Below, piece after piece: positions 45,125 to 56,410 of a DNA stretch of 64,000 bases. Source of the DNA: Lobosporangium transversale (lineage: Eukaryota; Mortierellomycota; Mortierellomycetes; Mortierellales; Mortierellaceae); the NCBI RefSeq assembly GCF_002105155.1, contig NW_019029005.1, positions 62,001 to 126,000 on the forward strand, written 5' to 3'. The number at the start of each line of letters is the position of its first letter. The stretch's first letter is position 1. The translations under genes were made by a program, and so were the position numbers. The notes below the pieces were generated by a model that was not told the origin of the DNA, did no database searches, and was given only the letters and a program-made list of their open reading frames with translations.

Positions 45125-45779
45125 TTCAAAGACGTTATTGGTTACGAAGTCGTCGCAGATTTCTTGAAGATCATCTCAACATATCGATATCTTACCCTTA
45201 CTCCCAAATTCCTTTCATTTTTTTGGTTCTTTGGTTACTGCATTTCCACCGCTTCATATCGGAGCCAAGTTAGTCCGAGGTTAGGCATTGCAGGAGAGGG
45301 ATTTATCTTGGAAATGAAAGAGTAATCAATTCAAGCTAGCAGATGTTTATTAGTTGTGAAAAAAAAGAACATTTATATTATATACATGTTCATATGGGGC
45401 CAGTACCAAGGAAGACAAGGTTTTGCCTGTGTCTGCAGATGAATCCTTGTTTCCAAAGTAAAAAATAGTTTGCTCCGCATATTTTATTTTATTTGGTATT
45501 TTCCACGGTGAAGTTGACATCTTTCATTCATTGGAGGTGGAGGGCGAGGAAAAAAAACAAGAAAAATAGTGAGTACATTCAATTTCAACACCTAATGGGC
45601 AACAGCAATAACAATAAAAAAAAAAAAGACTATTTTGTAAACAAATAAACAACTTGGCTTGAAGCTTGTAAACGTAACTTGCATTGAAATGAGAGATATG
45701 AGACAGACGAGGAACATGACTGGATGTTGTTCTCACACCCTCTGCCTCCATTATAAAAATATATTTAAATCATTCAATT
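41658..45779. other. 4-kb gene-poor region
   Basis: Several A or T runs (41745-41771, 42151-42161, 43370-43385, 44550-44571, 45095-45120), a tandem repeat at 44595 and short frames without motifs. No supported gene on either strand. Confidence 0.5.
44595..44657. repeat. 21-bp tandem repeat, three copies
   Basis: Unit GAAGAAGGAAGCAGCAGCAGG; the third copy has one substitution. The length is a multiple of three, but no gene could be placed around it. Confidence 0.8.
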
Positions 45780-46216
45780 ACAAATCTCTCTTCTCTTTCT
45801 TTTCTTTTTTTATTTTGGATTCATCACTCACACCCCACTTTTCATTGGATCCATCCCATCATTGTGGCTGGACACTTTTGTTTCTTTCTTTCTTTCTTTT
45901 TTACGCTTCAACTCGTGGAACAATTCATCCAACGAATGATCCTCAACTGATCAATTCTCTTCTTCTTCCACCCATAGACATTCGCTCTCCTCTCTTTCAC
46001 TATATTTTATCACACGCATAACAGCAGATCCATTCCGACATCAGCCTCATTGTCTTCTTGTCCATTAGACACTTACACATACCCTTCATTCCTCTCTTTC
46101 ATTTCTCTCCTTCACTCCCTCACTTTTCTCTCTTCCATTCCCTCTCATTCACTCCTCACTCTCTACTCATACTTCATAAATATTTTCCTTCTTTCTTGCC
46201 CAGTAAACGTTGACGT
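45780..46216 (+). promoter_or_regulatory. Pyrimidine-rich leader of the TIG/ankyrin factor gene
   Basis: Over 400 bases of strongly C/T-rich coding-strand sequence (TTTCTTTCTTTCTTTCTTTT near 45888; CTCTCCTTCACTCCCTCACT near 46105) up to the ATG at 46217. Likely promoter plus long 5' untranslated region. Confidence 0.45.
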
Positions 46217-46408
46217 ATGAATCCGTACCTCTCGGCCACTGTGGCTCCGCAGCCTCACCCTTTCCCTTCCACTGGTCCACATGACCCGCAAATGGTACCA
46301 TCTCCTCCATCGATGTACCAACAGCACCAGACTGTTCCTTCTCAACTTTCTTTACAACATCAACATCAACAGCAACAGCAACAGCAACATCAACATCAAC
46401 ATCAACAA

Positions 46409-46449
<41 letters not shown>

Positions 46450-49400
46450 GCAGCAGCAGCAACAACAACTAACCACCACTATGAGTGCTGCAAACACAAT
46501 TCTGTTCCATGACAACAGTAGCAATATCAACAACTGCCATCTCACAACAGCATTCTACTCAACCGCAGACTTATAGCACTTATTCTTCAAAACAAAACTG
46601 GATATCCTTACAGGTCCCAATGCCATCGATAACCCCATGGCTCTTCAAATTAGTCCTGATGGTACATTCGTAGCTCCTCGCTGGGGAGCATATGATCTCA
46701 GCAACCTGCCTCCTGTCCAGATTGCTCCCAGAGCAAAAAATATCAATGTCGTACCTCGCACACCAGTCGACTATACTGTTCAACCACATCCGTCCATGAT
46801 GCTTCAGCGCCAACATCCACTACAAACTCAGCAACAACATCAACAGCATCATTTTCAACAGCATCAACAAGAAATGCATTTGAGCACTCAGGATTCTGTA
46901 CTACATCCAACAACAACAACAACAACAGCAGCAGCAGCAGCAACAACAGATGGCGACTAATAATCAATATGTATTTAGCACTCCACCAGTAGCATCATTA
47001 TCTCCATCCGACATTGCAATGGTATCTCCACAGCAGCCACAGCTGTCTACCTCTCCTAGATATCTCAAGACAAGCTGTTCGCCCGAGATGTCAATCAAGA
47101 CTTCTTCCTGTCGAGCAACAGCTCTCATGGGGTGGGTCTACGTTCTCTTATTTATTTTATTCTATTTTCATCCTCCCATTCCTCTTCTCACTTTCATCCC
47201 TCATCGGTGTATGATCACCCTGTCAGACACAGCACTCTTTTTAGTTTTTTTATGGGGGCTGAAGAAAAGGACATATCGTGCTCTCGTGCCGATTATCCTT
47301 CATCATCCCTCATCTTATTTAATCTTTGTCAGACTACGGTGACGCCCATGATCGTCCCTCTCCCTTGAAATGATCCCTTTACACAATTCAATCCCTATCA
47401 TCTTTTTATGCACTGCTTTTGAAGACAGAAATTTTAACAGAGCTTGTTTACTTGCCTCCGTTTTTTTTTTACGCTCACTCAACATCTAGCCTCCTGGGAA
47501 GAGGCCATTGCTCAACAAGACGACTCATATGCTACCCCGGCCCACACTCACACAAGCTTCGACGAAGCCTCACTGGTAAAGAAAAAAAAAAAATTGAAGG
47601 CTGTAGTTAGAGTGCAGTAATGTGCTCATGGTGTCTCCAACCCTAACACGCCTTATTTCATGCATATTTGTCTATTAAATTCTAATTAGGAGGAAGCCGA
47701 GTCCATGAGTACAAAACCCTTGAAGGTCTTCACCTCATCTAAAAAGGACGATGATGGCGAGTTCCGCAAGGGTCAACAGTTCTACCTCAATATCCAGCTC
47801 AACCCAGAAGACCGGGATAAGTATCACTTCCTCCGAATCCCGACAGAGAACATTGTCCCCCTTGTAGAACAGACTCCACGGGACGCATTGGACTTAACGC
47901 TACAGGAAAGAGAAGCGCACAAACCATGTCGACACCCACCAGCGCTCAGGAGGAAGATGTCTTGTCCTTGAAATTAACCACTTACTTGGAACCCGAGCAT
48001 CGTGTTGTGGTGCCATGTGGTCGTTGTAAAGACAAGCACCAGAAATCCTTCGTTTCCACCCTGGTGTGAATGGAAACCTATGATTGACGAGAACGGCATG
48101 GTTGCGCTCCGTGACGGCCATGTCAAACTGATTGCCTCCGCTTGGTGCGCTAGCACATCTCATCACCGTGGTCCCGGCACCAAATTTAGCTTCCAGGTTG
48201 AGTTGACTGGCATGACCCGTCACCAGTCGGAGCCTTTACTGATTTATGAAGGCAGTAGTGACGAAGTTGAAATCTATGCAAGCCATGGTCGCGATAAAGG
48301 GGCTCGCATCGCCATCAAGAACCTTGAAAAGGCTTCGTAAGTTTTGTTTTTTATTATCTGCAAAATGATGGGTCATGTTTTACTTTCAGTGACATATTCA
48401 TTTGAAAATCTAAATTGAACATAATTTTTTTTTTTTTTTTTTTTTTTTTTCTCGATGGTTTCACCAAAACAAGCAGGAAAGCACAGTCACCAGCATTCCA
48501 TGAGCGTGGTCATACTGGCCCACCTTCTCCAGCAAAGACAACAGCTTCGAGTCCTCCGAGCTCGCCCTCAACATCAATGGCTCAATATGAGTCTGGTCCT
48601 GCAAAGAAGAGGCGAGAAGACCCTCCATTGACTCCACCCATGATCGACTCGGATATGCCTCCGACTATCAAAAGTTTGGAGCCAAGGAAAGGCCCCATCT
48701 GTCGGGAGAATCATGTCATCATTATTGGTTCCAACTTTTCACGAGGCATGACACCTATGTTTGGACGAGAATACGGCACAGTTGTCGACATCAACCCTTA
48801 CTATATCGAGTGCACAACCCCAAGATACCCCAATCCTGAGACTGTCCGCATTTGGATCTTCCACAACGAAACATACATTCCGACTGACAAGACATTTGAG
48901 TTCACGGATGAGCAAGCGCAAAGCGATATGGAACAGTTGTTAAGAAACCTGATTCAGGACGGCGAGAGTGGCGATGCTGGCTCGTATCTGTCCCTTTTGG
49001 AACGCATCGCTGGTCTTCCACCATCAGCAGACATCTCTGGTCAAACACAATCTAATGGTTCAACTATGTTGCACAACAGTGTCATTCTTGGCTACCAAGT
49101 GGGTGTCAATCTACTGATTGAAGAGGGTATTGAACTAGACATTGAAGATGATTCTGGCTTGACAGGTAATTTAGACTTTTTTTTATTTTATTTTATTATA
49201 TTTTTCTTGTGTGGACTCATATATCTTTTATACTTCACGAATTTTCACATTAACATGTTTAAACTTTTATTTTTTCTAGCCTTGGATTATGCTATTTTCA
49301 CCAACAAAGTGGAGATTACACGGATGTTACTTGAAGCTGGTTCAATGCTTTCTATGGAAAGACTTGAAAACTTGTCTCTCTCGCCTTCTGAGGAAATGTC

Positions 49401-50819
49401 AACACTGCTAAGAGATCTCTGCAACGTCAGCCTTCCTGAGCGCACTACTCTATTGGGGCCAGAGCTACCACAAGCAGTGACACCTATCGAGACTTATGAT
49501 GAAGCATCCGTGGGAGGTATGATCGAGGACACAATTTTGGAGGAGACCAGGGCAGAGTCGAATCAGAACTATCATCCTCAACTCCAGTCTTCTCATCCTC
49601 ATCTGCTCAAAGAATGACCCGCCCTCTATCTATTGCAACAGTCTCGACACAGTCTACTGGCATGATGTCCCTTGCACCCACCATGTCCACCATGGCTCTT
49701 TCTACAACCTCATCAACACAATCACGCCCTTCCATTCCTCTCATGGGCAGTCGTGCTGCTAACCAGAGCTCCAAGGGTGGGTTAGAGAATATCTGGCAAT
49801 GCGCCAAAAAGGGTAATCTGGATCTAGTTCGCTGTCACTTGGAGAAGGAGCCTGGCTTGATTAACATGCCATGGAAATTTGATGGTCGATCTGTACTAAG
49901 CAGTGCTTGTGCTTCCAGTCAACCTCTCGAGCTTGTCGAGTTCTTGGTCCAGCATGGTGCGCAAGTAAACAGCGCAGACAGTTTCTATAAGCGAACAGCA
50001 CTTCATACTTTGTGTGAGGAGGGTGGTCTTTCCCAAGATGACTGGCGCATTGTGGTCTCGCAAGCAGATCAAGATGCAAATGAGCATGATGTCTTGGCGG
50101 CCATGCGCTTCCTCTTGGACCATGGAGCTGTGGTTGATGCCAAGAACCATTGGAAGGAAACAGCGCTGATGCGTTTGTTTTCAGGACGGGATTGCCCGTT
50201 GATGGTACAGGAGCTCTACAGTCGAGGTGCGGACTCGAGACTTAAAAGTTCCAAGGACGCGTATCCACATGGCACAGCATTATGTTATGCTGCATTCTAT
50301 GGTCGTATCAAGTCACTCAAGTGGATGCTGGAGAATGACTTGTTGCTGAACGACGAGACCAATGTGAAAGATGCACTTCGATGGGCTAAACTGAGCAAAG
50401 GCGAATCCTCGCTAGTCAGCTCTCAGGGAGGAGGAATGCACAGTGCTAGCATGGTCAAGAGAAAAGAGGAACGCAAGGCTGAAGCCATCCGTTTGCTGGA
50501 GTCTTGGTTGGGTGAGAATGGTGCCTCGCGGCGTAAGGACTTGGCGAAGGAGATCAGTGCCCAATCAAGTGAAGACTGGTGGCGTCGCATGAGTGGAATC
50601 GTGGAAGATGTTCAGAATAAGAAGTTGATTGAGATGGATGCCTCTGAATCTACACCAACTGCCGCCACTGCTCTTGCTAGTCCAAAGATGCCCTCAGAGA
50701 TGCTTCCTCTGTGGAGAGAGGTTCAGGGTCTCTGTGAGAACCTGTCGCAGAGTGTCGACATGGCTTCCAGCCCTGGTAGCCGTTTGAAATGGAACCCATT
50801 GACGATCTTGCGCAAGTAA
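46217..50819 (+). CDS. TIG/IPT-ankyrin transcription factor, Spt23/Mga2-like
   Basis: Exon 1 (46217 to about 47131) starts MNPYLSATVAPQPHPFPSTG, carries a polyglutamine tract and, across frameshifts, PDGTFVAPRWGAYDLSNLPP. Further exons: 47490-47575; 47690-48336 with KGQQFYLNIQLNPEDRDKYH, then VLSLKLTTYLEPEHRVVVPC and VALRDGHVKLIASAWCASTS, fitting the DNA-binding region N-terminal to TIG in Spt23/Mga2; 48477-49165 with the TIG domain (PTIKSLEPRKGPICRENHVI, IIGSNFSRGMTPMFG, IECTTPRYPNPETVRIWI) and a first ankyrin unit; and 49280-50819 with ALDYAIFTNKVEITRMLLEA, a Ser-rich linker, then ankyrin repeats (IWQCAKKGNLDLVRCHLEKE, LVEFLVQHGAQVNSADS, LDHGAVVDAKNHWKETALMR). Yeast relatives are ER-tethered and control lipid desaturation genes; no C-terminal membrane helix is seen here, so it is probably soluble and nuclear. 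Frameshifts near 46570, 46955, 47900, 48040 and 49575-49610. Confidence 0.8.
46354..46470 (+). repeat. CAA/CAG/CAT repeat encoding a Gln/His tract
   Basis: About 38 codons of CAA, CAG and CAT, giving a polyglutamine tract with interspersed His near the N-terminus of the transcription factor. A second Gln/His/Thr-rich stretch lies at 46815-46950. Confidence 0.85.
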
Positions 50820-51015
50820 AAGCAAGGTTCCAGCGCATACACAAATGTGTATGATTGTGATACCCCCTTTTTCTCTATCCTCTCATTGTTATTTCTAGCT
50901 CGCACCTCTTATTTCCTCACATCAATCTTTTTCTTTCTCTTTTGTCTCAATATGTATTTTATTTTTTAAATTAATTCAGTCAGTATTAAATATCACAATA
51001 AATTTCGAAATACTC

Positions 51016-51055
<40 letters not shown>

Positions 51056-52322
51056 TGTTCACTACAACTACTATGATCGTCCTTTAACATTGCCGCAACG
51101 ACTTAATAGGACCGCTGGGCAGTCCATTAGTGCTGCAAAACTGGTTAAAGTCCATAATGGAAATGTAGACATGAACAAGCCGGTGTTTTTGTACGCGAGA
51201 AATGTGATTGTTGTGTTCTACGATCTCTTTGATTTTTAAAATGCATTCAGTTTGAACTTGTAAAATAAGCCGGTTTCGGTACAGGGCGCAACCCAACCTC
51301 TCACAAAGAACGCATTTCATATAAGGCCATGAGCAGAATCGCTCTGCGTTCGGAGAAGGACAGAAAATAAACATGCTCCCATCCGCATTGGCGCCTGTAC
51401 CACGTCCTTCTAATCATAACATCTGTTATTAAAAAAGATGCATCCACCAACATCTCTACGGCTAAATTGAAAAAGAGATTGGTCATCAACGAGGAGGAGA
51501 GGATCTAGTATACCAACAATGCTATAATAGCTTTCGATGATTATAGGATATTCATTAAAAAAGGATCTCGTTACCAAACACGACTACTATTTACAATATT
51601 AATCTTGGTATGTTTGTCAAGTTCTCAGCTGGGGTTCCCATCAACACAAGACAAATATATGATAAAAATACAAGTCTCCAGGCGGATAGTTTGTTGTTAC
51701 GCCAAAAAAAAAAAATCTAAAATTATCTCATTCATTCATTTTTTTTTTTTTTTTTTTTTTTTTTGTTCCTTCCTTTGTGAGCACGCTTCTTAGAAGGAAA
51801 TTGTGATCATGGTGTCGGAATGTCTGCCGCCTAGTAAAAGGAAAAGAGGAATACACCATCACTATCCAAGGGGTTAGAACTTACTTCTTCTGAACATGTG
51901 GGGAAAACTAACTACTGAAATTATCCTTGACCAATTAGTGATAATCTGGCCCTGGATTTTTTTTATTTTTTATTTTTTATTATTTTATTCGGAACCTGTC
52001 CCGGATCTTCGAGAGAGGCGTAGGAAGAAGATTTTTTAGAGACAAAAACAATATTCACGCGGCCATTGAAAGAAAGATTACAAATGCAAACCTTAATATC
52101 TTTTCGAATAAAAAAAAGTAAAGGACTCTCATCCTCTCTCATCCTCTTTCTTTCCTTCCCCTATGTCTCGCTCACTTCTCTTGATTGATATGATAGATGG
52201 AGAGAGAGAGAGAGAGAGGAGAAAAGACATCAGAATGATAGTAAATGTAAAGGCATGAGATTATGAAGAGAGAGAAGAAATCATGCATGTATACTGCACA
52301 ATGCATCGCGAGCTCAAATACT

Positions 52323-52355
<33 letters not shown>

Positions 52356-52735
52356 TGTCGTGTGTATGTGAGAGCCCTACTTCGTGGTATTGACCAAATA
52401 TATATTTGATCGTTTGAGCTGACATCCCATTCTGGGTATCCAACTGGACTTTTTTGATCAATTTTTGCCCAGACGCTCAAATTCACGGTTAATTATTAAG
52501 TCTTGATCCTCAGAGGTTGCAGCGCCCCATGTAAGATTTGAAAATTGAGCATTGTATTCAACCCGAGCTGGCAGTAACTTTGTGAACAATCAAGATAATA
52601 GTAAGATAGACAAACCTCATGAAAAAAAAAAATAAAAAAAATAATAAAAAAAAAAAATAAAAAAAAAAAATAAAAAAAAATAAAAAATAAAATAAAAAAA
52701 AGGTTTATTGCATCGCCGTTCCTGGCCTGGCACTT
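50820..52735. other. Spacer between the TIG/ankyrin gene and the chitin deacetylase gene
   Basis: 3' flank with AATAAATTTC near 50996, an A run at 51027-51053, T runs near 51740-51764 and 52325-52354, an AG microsatellite at 52199-52218 and an A/T-rich repeat at 52621-52702. A minus-strand frame at 51084-51374 has no motif. No supported gene. Confidence 0.5.
52621..52702. repeat. A-rich imperfect microsatellite
   Basis: Runs of six to twelve A separated by single T bases over 80 bases. Confidence 0.8.
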
Positions 52736-53187
52736 ACTTTTATTTTTATTTCTTTTCTTTTTACCGCCCACCTTCCCTTTCCCCCTTTCCTTACCCGACA
52801 AACTCTCAAAAAACCGCAGCTTTACGCTGTCCCTTCCTCTTGCGCTTGCACACCGCATTGACAACTTTCTTCCTCGGAAAACTTCCCTGTCTCTCATTCT
52901 CACTTAACGATCTCCTCCATTAACGGTTCCTTGCGTTATCATCACAAAATATTACATAGCCTATCGTAATTTTTGGCGTTCATTCTTCCTCCCCCTTTTT
53001 TTTTTTCCTCATCTAACTGCTTGTCTGCCTGCCTACTTGCCATCTCCAGAAAAAGTCTTAAATACTTTTCAACCTCCATTTGCATTTCTCGTCTTTTTCA
53101 CCAGACCCGAAATTTCACCTCTCTTCTCAGCTAAACACCATCGACACTTGGAAATCATTTTATTTTTTCCTCCTTCTTCTTTTGACA
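52736..53187 (+). promoter_or_regulatory. Pyrimidine-rich leader of the chitin deacetylase gene
   Basis: C/T-rich coding strand (CCACCTTCCCTTTCCCCCTT near 52768; CCTCCTTCTTCTTTTGACA directly before the ATG at 53188). Confidence 0.45.
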
Positions 53188-54634
53188 ATGGCAGCCGAAA
53201 AGAAGCCTATGCAGACCAAGAACAAGGTCTTGATCGCCGGTATCTCCCTCATCATTGTAGCCGGTATCGCCGTTGGTGTTTACTTTGGTGTCCACAAGAA
53301 CAGCAGCTCGAGTGAGAACAAGGCTAACGAGTCAATAGGCGGTGCAACGGTACCCCTACTACATCTGCACCGCCCACATCCACCACAGCTGTCACACCTC
53401 CGGATCAAAAGGGAACCATGATCAATGGTACCCTGTTCCCTTACTATAACTTGACTGGTGAGGCCCCCGCACCCGTCGGCTTCCTGGTGTAGTCTATACC
53501 ACCTGCAAGACCCCTGGAACGTACTCTATCTCATACGATGATGGCCCCTCTGAGGTAAGCCTCTAATATAATATGACTCTTATTGCTTTCTTACCTCTCT
53601 TAATCATCCTCATATTAAAAATCAAAGAGGCATGTCTTTTTTCAGACATGAAGATGGAGCCCAAATTTGGGTTTTGGCGTAGGAGGAAATATTCTATCCA
53701 TCCTCCTTTTTCTGATCTCCTAATTCTATCGAATTGACCTTTTTAATATTTTATTTATGGATCCTCAAAAAACAAAAACAAGAAAAAAAAAAAAAAAAAA
53801 AAAAAAGTGAAGGGCATTGTCCGCCCTATTTTTACAACGCTTTTTTTCCTTTCTTTTTCCACCCCCTATCTCCGGTCTCAGAAAAAAAATGTTTTTTTTT
53901 TTTTTTTTTTTTTTTTAACGCGTTGATTTGAATTGTTTACGAATTCCTGTTAATAGTACACGCACGAGCTCCTTGACATGCTTGACAAGGAGAATCTCAA
54001 GGTGACGTTTTTCGTGAACGGTAACAACCAAGGTTGTATTTATGATCCCAAAGTTCAATCAGTCCTCAAGCGCGCCTTTGAATCCGGTCATCAAATCGCA
54101 TCCCACACTTGGTCTCATCCTCAACTGCCTAAACTGTCCGTTGAAGGAATCACGACTGAGATGACGCGTTTAGAGCAAGCCTTCCAAGATATTCTGGGTG
54201 TCGTTCCCCGATATATGCGTCCTCCCTATGGCGCTGGAACATTCGGCCCTGCAGACACAGATGCCAAGGTTCAAACCACACTCAAGAATTTAGGTTATGT
54301 CATCACTACCTGGGATATTGCAACCACCGATGCGGATATTGATGATAACAATGCGGTCCATAAATTGTCTGATGAACAGTTGATGAAGGTGGAACAAGGC
54401 CAAGTCACTTCTGTGGTTGAGACGGGTCCAAAGGGCGCAACTCATATGCAGTTGATGCATGATACTTATATGCGTACAGTTCGATTGATGACTCCTTGGA
54501 CCATCAACTATGCCAAAAATTTGGGCTACAAGCTGGTTCCTGTAGCCACGTGCTTGGGAGACGAGGACCCAAGAACTTGGTACTCCCGAATCGGACCTCC
54601 TTCTCCTAATCCTCCTACCACCTGCACCAAGTAA
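53188..54634 (+). CDS. Membrane-anchored chitin/polysaccharide deacetylase
   Basis: Removes N-acetyl groups from chitin at the cell surface, making chitosan, a major wall polymer in Mucoromycota. MAAEKKPMQTKNK is followed by a signal-anchor helix, VLIAGISLIIVAGIAVGVYF, and a Ser/Thr-rich stalk, so the catalytic domain faces outward. The NodB domain shows GTYSISYDDGPSE (motif 1, catalytic and metal Asp), then an intron (53555-53956), YTHELLDMLDKENLKVTFFV, SGHQIASHTWSHPQ (motif 2), YMRPPYGAGTFG (motif 3), TTWDIATTDADI (motif 4) and MQLMHDTYMRT (motif 5). It ends PPTTCTK at 54634. All five motifs are intact. Two one-base shifts break the stalk near 53345 and 53488. The intron holds an A24 run then a T24 run. 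Confidence 0.88.
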
Positions 54635-54712
54635 AAAAGTAAAAGGAAAAAAGTCAGAAGATAGAGAGATACATTTATGACCTAATTTAAGCAATTTTTA
54701 TTTATTAAAAAG

Positions 54713-54743
<31 letters not shown>

Positions 54744-55309
54744 AATGGTCGTTCTAATAGCCTCGTTACTACCTATCAGCACTGACAAAATCTTTGACGT
54801 AGACTGAGAGTTGAAGGTTTTTATTTGGAATCTTCATACATGTTGAAATATCTGGGAAGTCAAACCGGAAGCATTCAAATTGCAAGTGAAATGAACGAAG
54901 CAGCTATGATGTTAATGGTGAAGATAGTGGGTAGATCCTAAGGTTACAGTTGCCATGCCCACGTTGGAATCGTTCTAACTATGGAAGGGGAACCATTTAT
55001 GAAGCAAAGAATCAAGCCATATCTCACATAACAAAGAGAAAGAAGGGAGGACTCTGCATACATCCTATTTGATCCGCAAGGGCGCTGATGCCAAGCACTC
55101 TCTATCCTTCAATAGTAGCTTCTAGTTTAGATATAGCAGAACTATAAATATCAGGATTACTTTCCACGGATTTGACAAGGTTGCGAGAGTTCAATTGCAT
55201 GAGAGAAGCCCTAACAAGGTCTAGCGTTAATCCGAAAGAGCCTGATGGAAAATGTAAAAGGGTTAAAGTAGATAGTCCTTAATACAAGGTTGCCAAAACC
55301 TGGGTTTCC

Positions 55310-55329
55310 ATATATATATATATATATAT
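55310..55329. repeat. (AT)n microsatellite
   Basis: About ten TA units in the gene-poor region. Confidence 0.8.
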
Positions 55330-56251
55330 TTTGATCACATGACTTTTGGCGACGCGAATCACTATCTTATGCTTTTCAAAGACAGATTGCTATCGAGCGT
55401 GCCAAACTACACCAGGCGGGTGTGGATATACCGGATTGAACATAGGAGCAGTAGCGCTCACCGATGAGGAACCACATCGCTAACTTGAAATATACAACAC
55501 CTAATGCTCTCACTTTAATCTACACATAATCTACCGGTTGTGTATATTGATATCACATTCGGAACTTCAGACAATAGTTTCCTTAGGCGTAGTTGATTGG
55601 CTTTTAGATAACCCCATCTAGCAAATTAGATGAAGTCTATTCCTCATCACACCCTAGAAGATTCTTTGCTGTCCGTAATTTGGGGGCCCGTGCCGATCTC
55701 CTTCGCTCCTATCGCTTCTGTTGTGCTCAGTACTCACCGATGGGCCCCTATCTTCACTTCTACCAAACAATTTTGGTGGCTATATTAATGTACCAATATG
55801 CTACGACGTATGGAAAAAAAATGATGCTATTGTTGCTTTAACATTACTTGAACGAAGCGAGCCAACAATGGAATCACTCCAATACTTTATTCGCGTCCTT
55901 TCCGAGGTTGTTTTGCCCGTCAATAAAAAGGAGAATCATATGTTTAAAGCGTTGTAGACATATAGATACATTTGCATGTGTACGCTCTATTTGAGTAAGT
56001 GCTGGGCAATTCTGATGCCAGCCTCATCATTATGGTAGGACAGAGCTGCACACACATGAAGCAAGTATAACGCTTTATGAATGAGGATATGAGAATGTAT
56101 ACATGTAACCACGCAAGAGGCCAAAGAGGAGGCATAGGAAACTATTTTTATTTTATTTTCATCCCTTCTTGCATAGGGAGACATGGGAGTAAATGAGTGC
56201 TTTTGGTCCCATAAAGCTAGGCTGCATCACTACCATTACTTCTTTTTACAG

Positions 56252-56353
56252 GATTGGGTCGGTGTTTTTCATGTTGTGGATACAAAGGCTGACACGAATC
56301 CGTTGATCTCCCTCGATCTATACTCTGTCAATACTGAGATGGACAATTTGTAA
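56252..56353 (+). pseudogene. Possible isolated last exon
   Basis: After TTTTTACAG a frame reads DWVGVFHVVDTKADTNPLIS, LDLYSVNTEMDNL and stop. Composition looks coding and an acceptor precedes it, but no matching upstream exons were identified; a frame at 55721-55957 could be related. Confidence 0.25.
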
Positions 56354-56376
56354 TGTAAGTTCTAAAGCCTATTCTT

Positions 56377-56410
<34 letters not shown>

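Noticed and set aside
49607-49807. Minus-strand frame inside the transcription factor gene
   Set aside because: Lies antisense to a strongly supported coding exon and has no independent signal.
55721-55957. Plus-strand frame with PNNFGGYINVPICYDVWKKN as a gene
   Set aside because: Its apparent start is not an ATG, no motif is recognised and flanks lack splice sites that join it to anything; kept only as possible debris.
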